A stretch of 32,191 nucleotides of DNA from Helicobacteraceae bacterium (GTDB lineage: Bacteria > Campylobacterota > Campylobacteria > Campylobacterales > SZUA-545). Positions 7,958 to 17,028 of this stretch are shown here, piece by piece. Position 1 is the first letter of the stretch. Every line of letters begins with the position of its first letter. The notes under the pieces were generated by a model, which ran no database searches, was not told where the DNA came from, and worked only from the letters and a program-made list of their open reading frames with translations. The position numbers and the translations under genes are program-made. The DNA lies in contig JAITUT010000015.1 in assembly GCA_031286325.1 (NCBI GenBank), positions 1 to 32,191 on the forward strand, written 5' to 3'.

Positions 7958-8210
7958 AACTCTAAAAATTATGGGTATAGTAACTCTCATAGCAGTTTAT
8001 CTCCTTACTGCTGTCGGGTGTTCCGCTCCAAGCCCTAACTATGTGTATATTGACAAGAATTGCACAAAGTTTGACGAAGCTATAAAGGTAGAATGGAAAC
8101 CAGTAAGATGGGTAGTAATTCACACAGAGGGTATATCGTATTACGCTACGCCAGACGGAGAGACTTTACTAATGAACTTAGCTGTTATGAGAGGCAAGAA
8201 TGGACAATAA
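7938..8210 (+). CDS. Rz1-like outer-membrane lipoprotein spanin
   Basis: This 90-residue protein has a lipoprotein signal peptide: basic start, hydrophobic core (IMGIVTLIAVYLLT) and a lipobox AVGC with the cysteine at residue 28. The mature part (about 62 residues) has a Pro/Ser-containing start (SAPSPNY) and then a short charged domain. The 5' end is nested in the i-spanin gene and the 3' end overlaps the portal gene by 11 nt. It would be the outer-membrane half of the spanin complex. The lipobox -3 residue is Ala rather than Leu, which is tolerated but not ideal. Confidence 0.55.
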   Translation: MSGTLAKTLKIMGIVTLIAVYLLTAVGCSAPSPNYVYIDKNCTKFDEAIKVEWKPVRWVVIHTEGISYYATPDGETLLMNLAVMRGKNGQ

Positions 8211-10563
8211 ACCAAAAAAAATGACAAAAGAGTCTATATTAGCTATAGCGAAAGCCGACCTAACATCAACACAAACTCTTAGGAAAGAGCACGATACTTC
8301 TTTGAAGCAATACAGAGACGAGTATTACGGAAAGTTGTATGGGAACGAACACCCCCACAAATCTAAAATAATATCAAAGGACATACGCAGACAATCTGAA
8401 TGGCAAATTCCTAGTTTGGTTGATCCATTTGTCTCCACTTCCGACATATTTAAGATTGCTCCCGTTGGTAAAGACGATAGAAATGCCGCAAGACAAAAGG
8501 AGATACTGTTAAACACACAATTCTGTAGACAATTCAACAGGTTTAATTTCCTCACTACCGCTATAAAAATCGCCGATATAGAAGGCAGCGTAATAGTTCA
8601 GTTGGGGTGGGATTACCAAGAAAACTCTAAACGATTTACGAGATATGAGTTTATACTAGAAGATAACTCGCGAGTCAGCGTAGAGAGATACCAAGCCTTA
8701 CTCAATCAGAGCAAGCGAGAAGCCGAGATGATGGCTAACGAGATAGAACTAACTATGTTTAGAGAACGACAACAATTACAAGCACAGTTTCAACAGACAA
8801 CGCAACAAGCCCAACAACTACAAGCGCAAATGCGACAAGCCCAACAAGAGGGTAACGAAGAAGCTCTACAACAGCTGTCCCAGCAAGCTCAACAAATTGA
8901 ACAGGGCTTACAAGAAATGCAACAAGAACTACAACAACCAGTAGTTAAACCCGACAACTTCAATATGCCTATGCCTTTGGCGTTAGTAAGACAAGAAATA
9001 GAAGAAATAGAGGTATTAGTCAATAAACCAACAGCGAAAGTATGTAGGAATGAAGATGTGTTTATAGACCCTACTTGTCAAGGCGATTTAGATAAAGCCC
9101 AGTTTGTAATCAACAGGTATGAGACTGATTTATCCTCTTTGAGGTTGGACGGAAGATTTACTAACCTTGACAAAGTGGAAGAAGATTTAACCGATAGCAG
9201 TAACGACCCAGACGGATTTGAGACGCCAGACCACACGCATTTTAAGTTCTCAGATAAGACGCGCAAGAAAGTAGTAGTGTATGAATATTGGGGGAATATA
9301 GATTGGAATGGCGATAAAATTGCCGAACCGATAGTATGCGCTTGGGTAGGAGATGTAGTAATCAGGTTGCAGAATAACCCATACCCCGACAAAAAACACC
9401 CATTTATCCTATGTAAGTTCATAGAAACCCCTTTTAAGGTGTATGGCGAAGGCTCTGGCTCTTTAATAAGCGATGAGCAGAAGGTTAAAACCGCTTTGAA
9501 GCGAGCGTTAATCAATTATATTGCGGCTGGGACAGAGGGACAGATGGGTATTAAACAAGGAGCGTTAAGCCCAGATAATGAGAAGAAGTTCCTTCGTGGT
9601 GATAACTTCTCGTTTAACGGTAGCTCAAACGAGATATTCTTTTTTGGAAACTTCAATCAAATACCGCCGTCAGTATGGAACTTCTATAGTTTAATCACTA
9701 ACGAGATAGAGGCTATATCTGGGGTTAAATCGTTCGCTGAATCTGGCATATCAGGAAAAGGTTTAGGCTCTACGGCGACAGGAGCTAGAGGAGCATTGGA
9801 CGCTACAGCGTTAAGAAGGCTGCATTTGGTAAGAAACATCAGCGAAAATCTTGTTAAACCAATAGGTAGAAAGTGGTTGGTGTATAGCGCGGAGTTCTTA
9901 GACGATACGACTTTTATTCGTTATACGGACGAGGAAGTAATAGCGGTAACAAAAGATATGTTATCGGGCGAGTATGACATAGACATAGCCGTATCAACAG
10001 CCGAAGATAACGCTATGAGAGCGCAGGATTTATCGTTTATGTTGCAGACGACAGGTAATTCGCTACCGTTTGACTTCACTCAAATAATTCTAGCGGACAT
10101 AGCGAAACTATATAAAATGCCCGATTTGGCTAATAAAATAATGACATATACGCCTAAACCCGATCCAATGCAACAGAAGTTGCAAGAAACTCAACTCGCG
10201 TTACTTGAAGCTCAAGTAAGGAACGAACAAGCAAAAGGAGCGGAGAATGAAATAGATGTGAGCCTCAAACAAGCGAAAGCTGAGAAAGAGGCGGCAATGG
10301 CTAGGAAAATTGGCTCTGAAAGCAACCTACTTGACGATGAGTATTTAACTAAACAGATGGGAGAGACTATTGACCCTCTCAAAGTCCAAGAAATGCAGAA
10401 TAAGTATGACATAGAACAGGCGAAAGTCTTAAACGATATGAATTTCAAGCAAGAAAAGATGGATAGAGACGATCGTCAGAGAGAACTTGATAGAGAGGTT
10501 AAAGCGAGCGATACCTACTTAAAGCACAGACTAGAGGCGTTAAAACAGCATAAAGGATTGTAA
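8200..10563 (+). CDS. Phage portal protein (podovirus type)
   Basis: The portal is the dodecameric ring at one vertex of the head through which DNA enters and leaves. The 787-residue length and the order of conserved blocks fit large podovirus/P22-like portals: an N-terminal block with EWQIPSLVDPFVSTSDIFKI (about residues 68-87), a core with YEYWGNIDWNGD, HPFILCKFIETPFKVYGEGS (about 404-423), then NEIEAISGVKSFAESGISGK (about 503-522) and GARGALDATALRRLHLVRNI. The C-terminal 120 residues form a long charged helix, the expected barrel region. An unusual Gln-rich coiled-coil insert spans about 187-247. It starts 11 nt inside the o-spanin gene. Base use matches the other phage genes. Confidence 0.85.
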   Translation: MDNKPKKMTKESILAIAKADLTSTQTLRKEHDTSLKQYRDEYYGKLYGNEHPHKSKIISKDIRRQSEWQIPSLVDPFVSTSDIFKIAPVGKDDRNAARQKEILLNTQFCRQFNRFNFLTTAIKIADIEGSVIVQLGWDYQENSKRFTRYEFILEDNSRVSVERYQALLNQSKREAEMMANEIELTMFRERQQLQAQFQQTTQQAQQLQAQMRQAQQEGNEEALQQLSQQAQQIEQGLQEMQQELQQPVVKPDNFNMPMPLALVRQEIEEIEVLVNKPTAKVCRNEDVFIDPTCQGDLDKAQFVINRYETDLSSLRLDGRFTNLDKVEEDLTDSSNDPDGFETPDHTHFKFSDKTRKKVVVYEYWGNIDWNGDKIAEPIVCAWVGDVVIRLQNNPYPDKKHPFILCKFIETPFKVYGEGSGSLISDEQKVKTALKRALINYIAAGTEGQMGIKQGALSPDNEKKFLRGDNFSFNGSSNEIFFFGNFNQIPPSVWNFYSLITNEIEAISGVKSFAESGISGKGLGSTATGARGALDATALRRLHLVRNISENLVKPIGRKWLVYSAEFLDDTTFIRYTDEEVIAVTKDMLSGEYDIDIAVSTAEDNAMRAQDLSFMLQTTGNSLPFDFTQIILADIAKLYKMPDLANKIMTYTPKPDPMQQKLQETQLALLEAQVRNEQAKGAENEIDVSLKQAKAEKEAAMARKIGSESNLLDDEYLTKQMGETIDPLKVQEMQNKYDIEQAKVLNDMNFKQEKMDRDDRQRELDREVKASDTYLKHRLEALKQHKGL

Positions 10564-10667
10564 TGGATTTGAGTTGTATAGAAGACGATGTGATTAGGAA
10601 AGAGTATGAGAGGAACATTAAATTGGGAGAGGCTCTCAATAATTTGAAAGATAATTATCAGACCTAA
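10563..10667 (+). CDS. Small ORF of 34 residues between portal and terminase fragment
   Basis: The ATG overlaps the portal stop (TAATG), giving MDLSCIEDDVIRKEYERNIK and then 14 more residues, a charged helical peptide. It may be a genuine small phage protein or the fused remnant of a deleted neighbour, because the next frame is a terminase scrap lacking its own start. I recognise no family. Confidence 0.35.
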   Translation: MDLSCIEDDVIRKEYERNIKLGEALNNLKDNYQT

Positions 10668-10977
10668 TACCAATAAAATGGTGAGGTTTAGCGGGGTAGT
10701 TCCGTTGTTCAAGCAGCAGAAGATATTCTTCCCAACAGAGTTTAAGGATATGCCAATGATGAAAGAAGCTATAAACGAGATTTCATTCGCCACAGCTTCA
10801 GGCTTTAAGTCTAAGCACGATGATTTCATAGACACTATATCAATGTTGCAGTTTATTGAGGCTTGGAAACCGTATCCCGTTAAAGAAGAACCTATTCAAC
10901 AAAGTGATTATAATTATTACTTCGGGGACGATTTAGAGACAAGAAGGTTAGAAGAAAGAAAATCTACTGTGTTTTAA
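10648..10977 (+). pseudogene. Large terminase subunit, C-terminal nuclease-domain fragment
   Basis: The frame has clear similarity to the end of phage large terminases: KMVRFSGVVPLFKQQKIFFP, then a ...EI.FATASGFKSKHDDFIDTI segment that carries the conserved D-D-x-x-D of the RNase H-like nuclease domain. Similarity reaches upstream of the first ATG (10678) to a stop at 10645-10647, and no ribosome-binding site precedes that ATG. The ATPase domain, several hundred residues in a full terminase, is absent everywhere in the window. This is therefore a 5'-truncated gene, most likely left by a deletion that joined the region after the portal to the end of terminase. A short, separately translated nuclease domain is possible but less likely. 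Confidence 0.75.
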
Positions 10978-10990
10978 GTTAAGGACGACA

Positions 10991-12085
10991 ATGAAGCTAA
11001 AATATCTACTTGATATACTCAGAGCGGGAGAGTTAAAAAACTACTCAGATTCCGATCACGCCCAAAGCGATAAGATAGTATCCCAGCATATAAATTTAGG
11101 TCTTATAGAACTCGCTAAACGTTTTCAATTTTGGTATAAACAGGTGATTATAGACGCATCAGACGGAGAGATATTTTATAAGTTACCGAAAGATTTTCTA
11201 AATTTAGTATCAGTATTTAACTCTGATGGAAAACCAGTAGGAATAAACGAGGAAGGTTGGATTAACTCTGTGTTCCTCACATCTAAAAACATACTACAAG
11301 TTCCGTTCGCTACTGAGTTTATATCTGTTGTTTATAGAGCCTCTCCTCAAATTAGAGAAGAACATTGGACTGAAGATAGAGAAGAACTACACTTGATAAA
11401 CGCTAATTGGTTAGATGAACAGAGATTAGCTACTGGAGACCTTACGAGAACATTTGATTTTCCGAATATGAGTGTCAATATAGCTGCGGCTTCTTCTTAT
11501 TGGACAACCAATCTGGTAGTAAATGGTGTATCATATATGGATATAGATATTGGCGCCAGTTTTACCACAGACGAATCGCGTAGTCGTAAAATGCTTATAT
11601 CTGTATATGGTGATGGGGTTATTCTACCTATAGAGTATGAAAGTAAGGGTTATATAGCCGATTACTCCGCTAAGCGCGTGGATATTTCTTCGTTATTTCG
11701 TAACGATTCTGACGAAATATCAGTCATTAGGCTTGAAAGTGTTGATGGTGAGGGTTTTACTAGTTCAGATGGCTCAGATAGACCTACGATTAGCTGTAAG
11801 TTTTACAATATAGAAAACATAATAGAAGTAGGCGAATTAAACTGCGAGGTGATGATCCCTGACGCTCTTATAGAACCTCTTGGAGCGTATGTGGCTTGGA
11901 GAGCGAGTATGGCTAATATGGCTGTAGTTCCTAACGATAGTAAAACAATGTTTCAGTTCTTTGAGCAGACTTGTCAGAGGGTTAAAATGGATACCAGCGT
12001 TACCTCAGAAGGGTTGTGCTCGCATAGATTGTTCGCTGTTAAGAGAAAAGGTTATGACACACCTGTAAATTGGGAGGAATACTAA
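10991..12085 (+). CDS. Head-tail adaptor (connector) protein with an inserted domain
   Basis: The two ends look like a podovirus head-to-tail adaptor, the ring docked under the portal. The N-terminal part is helical (LINLGLIELAKRF-type segment, about 33-46), then DGEIFYKLPKDFLNLVSVF (about 58-76) and FISVVYRASP (about 110-119). The C-terminal part is MIPDALIEPLGAYVAWRASM (about 288-307). In simple adaptors these blocks lie close together. Here about 160 residues (126-286), rich in beta-type sequence (VSYMDIDIGASF, RKMLISVYGDGVILPIEY), separate them. An insertion exposed on the connector, perhaps immunoglobulin- or carbohydrate-binding-like, is inferred. It lies 13 nt after the terminase fragment and shares TAATG with the next gene. 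Confidence 0.65.
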   Translation: MKLKYLLDILRAGELKNYSDSDHAQSDKIVSQHINLGLIELAKRFQFWYKQVIIDASDGEIFYKLPKDFLNLVSVFNSDGKPVGINEEGWINSVFLTSKNILQVPFATEFISVVYRASPQIREEHWTEDREELHLINANWLDEQRLATGDLTRTFDFPNMSVNIAAASSYWTTNLVVNGVSYMDIDIGASFTTDESRSRKMLISVYGDGVILPIEYESKGYIADYSAKRVDISSLFRNDSDEISVIRLESVDGEGFTSSDGSDRPTISCKFYNIENIIEVGELNCEVMIPDALIEPLGAYVAWRASMANMAVVPNDSKTMFQFFEQTCQRVKMDTSVTSEGLCSHRLFAVKRKGYDTPVNWEEY

Positions 12086-12933
12086 TGAGTATGATGAATG
12101 TAACGAACGTCTTTCACGGCAGGAATAAAGAGAAGTGGGATATTTTAGAGCAAGTAGCGAAATTAAGCGGTAAACTTGAAGGTTTTACAGACGAGCAACT
12201 TAAAGCGTTTTTAGAGGGTTTGAGCAATATCGTTAAAGCTGGCGGTATCTTGAAGCAATTAGAGAACTTTGAGATATTTGTAGAGCATTTAGAGGACGGA
12301 GAACACCCATTTAGCAGAATGGACGGCAATAAACTTATTATTGGTATTCCAGCAGGTAGAGACGGTAAGGACGGCGAGAACGCTTTACCTATAGGGTTAA
12401 GGCTCGTGTATGACTCAAACACGGGGGACTTATACTATAAGAATGTATATACCGAGATTGATATAGACGATACTATAGAATTAAATACTAGGTCTAGAGT
12501 TGATTCTTTGGAGGCTTGTTGCGCCGAAGGCAAGGTGAAACTCGCTGATTTAGACGCGAAAGACGAAGAACACGAAGAAACACTAACAAACATCTTAGAA
12601 GCGTTAAATAGCCATAATGAATTGCTAGAGCTTCATAATCAGAAACTTGAACAACACACTAGAGAGCTGAACAATCAACAACGAAGGTTACGAGAGCATA
12701 GAGCAGAGCTGAAATCGCATAAAAACGCGCTGGATAATTACCAAACGACATTAAGCGAACACGAGGAGAGACTAAGCGATACTCAACTTGTCTTGAACGG
12801 TCATCAAGAAGGGTTAGATAACCATACAACAGAACTAAGCGGCATACAACTTACGCTGAATGAGTATCAAGACAAGATTGTCGCGTTGGAGACGCAGCTA
12901 GCGGAAGTCATAGAAAGATTAAACGAGGTGTAA
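12085..12933 (+). CDS. Phage coiled-coil structural protein with a collagen-like Gly-X-Y stretch
   Basis: The ATG at 12085 overlaps the adaptor stop, with GGGAGG just upstream, giving 282 residues. The N-terminal part is helical. A short collagen-like run GRDGKDGENA occurs at about 92-101. The C-terminal half (about 158-280) is one long coiled coil built of imperfect 14-residue units, seen as recurring H-N-x-x-L, H-x-x-x-L and L-x-x-H-x-x-x-L spacing. It is rich in H, N, Q, E and L. Such proteins form trimeric shafts or linkers of tail fibres. It lies directly before the large tail-fibre gene, so a proximal-fibre or hinge role is inferred. No enzymatic motif is present. Confidence 0.7.
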   Translation: MSMMNVTNVFHGRNKEKWDILEQVAKLSGKLEGFTDEQLKAFLEGLSNIVKAGGILKQLENFEIFVEHLEDGEHPFSRMDGNKLIIGIPAGRDGKDGENALPIGLRLVYDSNTGDLYYKNVYTEIDIDDTIELNTRSRVDSLEACCAEGKVKLADLDAKDEEHEETLTNILEALNSHNELLELHNQKLEQHTRELNNQQRRLREHRAELKSHKNALDNYQTTLSEHEERLSDTQLVLNGHQEGLDNHTTELSGIQLTLNEYQDKIVALETQLAEVIERLNEV

Positions 12934-12934
12934 T

Positions 12935-15913
12935 ATGGCAGATTTGAAATTTGTAACTAATTTGGCGGGTATAGTCAGGGCTTGTCTTGAGAGATATATG
13001 GTAGAGCAGTTCCCTAAATTCAAAGAGGAGACTCAGGAGAAAATTCTAAAGTATATGGAAGATAATAAAGAGAACTTCCGTTCTCGCGTCAAAGGCGACA
13101 AAGGAGATGACGGTCTTAATATCAAAACTATTAAGTGGATTAGCACTACCGATCCGTTAAACAGACAAGCAGTATCAGGCTATACAGATACTTACTCAGT
13201 CATCGCCGCTGATGATTCTGTTCTTGGGAATATCAAAATCCACAACGGTAAAGACACTCTCGTAGATGATAACGGTCAGGTGCATATCAATAACTCTACT
13301 GAAATTCAAGGGAATTTTCTGTTGAAGGGACTGTGGGCTTTCTTAGAGGTTGAGGAGTTCTCATTATCTACTCAATGGGTGAATTTGAATATGTATAAAG
13401 AGGAGAAACCGTTTGAGGGTGGTATCCGCTTCAATACAGACGCTAATGGCGATGAGTTCTTCGCAAGACTTACATATAAACAGGCAACCGACAGCTGGTA
13501 TATCACAAAAGACGGTCAAGACGTTCTTATAATGTGCGGCGGGTTGGATACTTACAATGAAAACGGCTTCGTAGTAGTTGACAAAGACAATAGAGAGTTA
13601 TCAAGACTACAAGGGCAAGGTATAGCCTATCAAGACAAACGAGACGACACAACTAAAGCTATTGACGATACCAATAATCAAAGCAAGTTTCTAACAGCGG
13701 GAGATACTCCAGACGCTATTCCACAGTTCAGAAACCTACGGAAAGCAGAAGTCTTTACAGCGTTGGACGTTACTACGATTGTAGAAGAAGCGGAGATTAT
13801 TAGCGAGGACAAAACTCTTAAAACTCGCGTATTACACAGCGATAAAGAGGGAACTCACACAGAGACTATTACTCAAATTCCTTTGGCTAAGAGCGGTTCT
13901 TTCAACGGCGATGGGTATGAAGGAGACACAGACGGATTATTGAGCAAGGAGAGAAGCAGACAGATAGATGTTATGCAGAGCGAACTTAATGTAGTGAAAA
14001 GATTGCCTAAACGCTATCCTGTTAGGATTGGATTGCCTCCTGACGGTGGATTTACACAAGAACAATTGAATGGTTTCTATCAAGAGCTTGTTGATACTGG
14101 TAAAGCTCCAGAGACTATCGCTGATGGAACTGTATTAGACAACATTGACGAGGAAGAAGGCGGTTCGTTTGGCGTAGAGTATATGTATTACGCGACAGTA
14201 GACCAATGGATAAACAGAGGTATCTCCACTATCACATTGCCTACTGAGACTGCTCTTGGAGGAGTATTCACTTCTAACGAGTATCTTAAGGGCGAGTGTT
14301 CAGCAGGAGTTATATCTATCAACGGGCTGTCTGATAAGTTGGATAGTATTGACGAAAAGAACGATGAGCAAGACCAGAAGATAACTGATATTGAGGCTAA
14401 TATAGACGAGATTGAGGACAATGTAAGCGGCTTGACTGATAGGATTGATGTTGTGGAGAATACTATAACCACTATAGGAGGCAACATTACTAATTTTGTT
14501 CCAGCTCTTGTAGTTGACAAAGACAATCCTAATAACCGCAGTTATATTTATAATTCAGCACAAATGGCATTTCTCAATAATGAAACCGAACGCCCGTCCC
14601 ATACCTCAAACTCAGCCGTAGTTGCGGCGCCCAGTTCCGTCTTTCTTGCCTACTATCTTAGTGGTATTGACGGTGAGAGGTCTAATATGGTTACAGTAGA
14701 CGGCTATAAAACACGCTTCAACATTTATCATAAAGAAGATGGCGTAGTTACAGAGAGATACTGCACAATAGGAACAACCTACGGCGAATCAAACGATATT
14801 GTAACTAAGAGAGAACTAGACGCAGCAATAATGGGAGTCTCTCAAGGTATTGACGGTAGTAGCGGTAGCGGCACCACTGATTATGGGCAACTAACCAATA
14901 AGCCTAGTATAAATGGTGAAGAACTAGTTGGCGATAAGAGCTCTGACGAACTTAATCTTGTTCAGAGCGATATTAGATACGGACACGAGTTAAATGGGAG
15001 TTTTAACGGCACAGTAAGTAGTATTTCTAGACACTTACAAGGGACGACTATTAGCGCAAGTAAAACAATTAATGGGACTGAAACGTCAAGTTCGCTATTT
15101 GTATATAAGGAGGCGATACAGATTTTCACTAAATATAGAGTTTCTGATTCTAATGACGACCAAAACTTAAGCAGAAATTACATTTTTAGTCCTAGCTTTG
15201 GTAGTAATGACGATGTAACTACAAAGAAAGATGTTGATGGAATGATAACCGAAGGTGTTAGGTCGGCAGTTCAAGAGGCATTACAGACTGCTGGATATGT
15301 TCCAACAGGACTGGTCGCTCCAAGCGGGGTTGATCAAGACGGTTATTATCCGACTACTATGATAGTTCACGACCAAAACAGTAGCATAGGAGTTAAAACA
15401 GGAAATATAAACCAATCAACGCCTGAAGCTACTATCCTTATGGAAGTATCACAGCCTCTCAAAGTTTTCTATACTGAAGATGATAACTCTCTTATTGAGT
15501 ATAAATTTGATGGTAAATGCGCGTTTGAGAAGCATAGTTGGGACGGTAATAGTTGGTTTAGCGGCGATAACAGCGTAGTTCAGGCAAAAGACCTAAATGA
15601 CGCCTATCAGAAGTGCGTAAAGAAAGATCACATACGCGGTAGTGAGGAATCAGGCAACTATTCTTACTATCACATCAGCCCATTAGGAGACGGTGGTGGT
15701 CTCGGTATTGAAACGGGTAGGTATTGGGACGATGGTGAGACTCATTTCAGTAGAGAGATGACGATAAGAGCAGGAAACGGTGATGACGACAACGGCTACA
15801 GATACGACAGCGACATACCTATTAAGAAAGACATAGATCAGATCGTAGCGGGGCTTAATCAGAGGATTGATACGTTAATGCAGATGATAGAGCAACTTCA
15901 GGCTAACCCATAA
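12935..15913 (+). CDS. Phage tail fibre protein
   Basis: This 992-residue modular protein starts 1 nt after the previous stop. It has a short N-terminal helical attachment region, a collagen-like KGDKGDDG at about 53-60, long repetitive beta-rich sections, a coiled coil at about 463-515 (LDSIDEKNDEQDQKITDIEA and following) and the tail-fibre signature YGQLTNKPSINGEELVGDKS at about 646-665. Three repeated modules close with a related motif: NDIVTKRELDAAI (about 620), NDDVTTKKDVDGMI (about 758) and DSDIPIKKDIDQIV (about 958). The C-terminus is a trimerising-type helix (LNQRIDTLMQMIEQLQANP). It should form the receptor-binding fibre. The 3' end overlaps the convergent integrase gene by 11 nt. 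Confidence 0.85.
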   Translation: MADLKFVTNLAGIVRACLERYMVEQFPKFKEETQEKILKYMEDNKENFRSRVKGDKGDDGLNIKTIKWISTTDPLNRQAVSGYTDTYSVIAADDSVLGNIKIHNGKDTLVDDNGQVHINNSTEIQGNFLLKGLWAFLEVEEFSLSTQWVNLNMYKEEKPFEGGIRFNTDANGDEFFARLTYKQATDSWYITKDGQDVLIMCGGLDTYNENGFVVVDKDNRELSRLQGQGIAYQDKRDDTTKAIDDTNNQSKFLTAGDTPDAIPQFRNLRKAEVFTALDVTTIVEEAEIISEDKTLKTRVLHSDKEGTHTETITQIPLAKSGSFNGDGYEGDTDGLLSKERSRQIDVMQSELNVVKRLPKRYPVRIGLPPDGGFTQEQLNGFYQELVDTGKAPETIADGTVLDNIDEEEGGSFGVEYMYYATVDQWINRGISTITLPTETALGGVFTSNEYLKGECSAGVISINGLSDKLDSIDEKNDEQDQKITDIEANIDEIEDNVSGLTDRIDVVENTITTIGGNITNFVPALVVDKDNPNNRSYIYNSAQMAFLNNETERPSHTSNSAVVAAPSSVFLAYYLSGIDGERSNMVTVDGYKTRFNIYHKEDGVVTERYCTIGTTYGESNDIVTKRELDAAIMGVSQGIDGSSGSGTTDYGQLTNKPSINGEELVGDKSSDELNLVQSDIRYGHELNGSFNGTVSSISRHLQGTTISASKTINGTETSSSLFVYKEAIQIFTKYRVSDSNDDQNLSRNYIFSPSFGSNDDVTTKKDVDGMITEGVRSAVQEALQTAGYVPTGLVAPSGVDQDGYYPTTMIVHDQNSSIGVKTGNINQSTPEATILMEVSQPLKVFYTEDDNSLIEYKFDGKCAFEKHSWDGNSWFSGDNSVVQAKDLNDAYQKCVKKDHIRGSEESGNYSYYHISPLGDGGGLGIETGRYWDDGETHFSREMTIRAGNGDDDNGYRYDSDIPIKKDIDQIVAGLNQRIDTLMQMIEQLQANP

Positions 15914-16994
15914 TCCCATTCAATAGCTCCGATACCGCGTTTCTCTTAATTTTACTCGCTGGTTTCACATACCTCTCTGTCATAGATAGAGAGGAGTGAT
16001 CCATTAACTCTTTTATTATAAAGGGAGACACTCCATTATTAGCCAAGTTACTACCGAATGAATGTCTTAGAGAATACGCTACTATCTTATTCTTTCTATC
16101 GTCCTTGTGTATGCCTCTTGGTATGTTGAATAGCGTATCAAGGCGCTTTTGTAGCTTTTTCGGTTGAGTGTTTCTGTCCTGTGGTTTATCCTTATTACCA
16201 ACTACATAATGGTATGGTTTTATATGTCTAATCATACTTATTAAGATTTCACAGACTTTATCGTCAAAGTAGGCATAGTATCCTCGTGATACCTTATGAT
16301 TTTGCAGTCTTATAGTCCTAGTTGCGAAGTCTATATCCATTGGTCTAATGGACAACACAGTCGCCACTCTAGCTCCTGTTGCAATGGACAGCAGGGTAAA
16401 CAGATATAAGTCATTGTTGTATCTCACAGTATTTAATAGTTCATTACACTCCTCTAAACTCAATACTCCTACTCTTTTATTGTCTATTTTTCTTTTCTTA
16501 ATATTTGCGAGAGGGTTCTTGTTAATTACTCCTTTTTTAATAGCATAGTTATAGACAGACTTTGCGAGCGTTATAATGTGATTTATGGTCGTGTTGGATA
16601 GTCTCTTTTCCTTTTCTCTTAATATCGTTTCTAGCATAGTTTCTGTGATACTGTGAGCGGGGTATTTAAGAAGCTTAGATAAGTGTTTAGACCTGTATAT
16701 ATCGTGTTTCACATCTTTTTTTGTATAGGCATAATCTAGATACGATTTAAGAATGTCGCTAAATAGTAGGGATTTCTTTAGTGTTGGTGTTTCACCGCGT
16801 CTGATTAGATGTAGTTTTTCATTTCTTAAGTCTCTACAATACGCTTCTCTTATACCTGATGAGTATGTTCCAACCCTTTCTAGCACTTGTTTCTTGCCTA
16901 TACGATATTTAATATAGTAGGTGGTCTCTCCGTCCTCTGATTTACGCTTATATACCCCAGCAACGCTGGTCTTGACTAGGTTTGTTGAACTCAT
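15903..16994 (-). CDS. Tyrosine recombinase (phage integrase)
   Basis: This 363-residue integrase catalyses site-specific integration and excision between attP and attB. Catalytic residues are visible: Arg in ATGARVATVLSIRPMDID (about 209), the box II segment AYSLRHSFGSNL (about 308-319, Tyr in place of the usual His before L-R), DHSSLSMTERYVKP with the second His (about 332) and the nucleophilic Tyr (about 341). The N-terminal third holds a SAM-like DNA-binding domain (DILKSYLDYAYTKKDV). It is transcribed opposite to all other phage genes, with its 5' end facing the right attachment region, the normal place for attP. The ATG at 16994 is 15 bp from a TATAAT. Confidence 0.93.
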   Translation of the reverse strand: MSSTNLVKTSVAGVYKRKSEDGETTYYIKYRIGKKQVLERVGTYSSGIREAYCRDLRNEKLHLIRRGETPTLKKSLLFSDILKSYLDYAYTKKDVKHDIYRSKHLSKLLKYPAHSITETMLETILREKEKRLSNTTINHIITLAKSVYNYAIKKGVINKNPLANIKKRKIDNKRVGVLSLEECNELLNTVRYNNDLYLFTLLSIATGARVATVLSIRPMDIDFATRTIRLQNHKVSRGYYAYFDDKVCEILISMIRHIKPYHYVVGNKDKPQDRNTQPKKLQKRLDTLFNIPRGIHKDDRKNKIVAYSLRHSFGSNLANNGVSPFIIKELMDHSSLSMTERYVKPASKIKRNAVSELLNGIMG

Positions 16995-17008
16995 AGCGTT
17001 ATACCGCT

Positions 17009-17014
17009 ATTATA
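17009..17014 (-). promoter_or_regulatory. Candidate -10 element of the integrase promoter
   Basis: TATAAT on the minus strand ends 15 bp before the integrase ATG, flanked by small inverted repeats (TAGCG/CGCTA at about 16994-17009 and ACTAC/GTAGT at 17014-17028). The -35 region would fall in the hairpin at 17029-17051. A short or nearly leaderless transcript is implied. The inverted repeats could be operators. Confidence 0.4.
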
Positions 17015-17028
17015 CTACTATGAGTAGT

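Noticed and set aside
8325-9515. Minus-strand open frames inside the portal gene
   Set aside because: They lie opposite conserved portal blocks, have no ribosome-binding sites and no family similarity.
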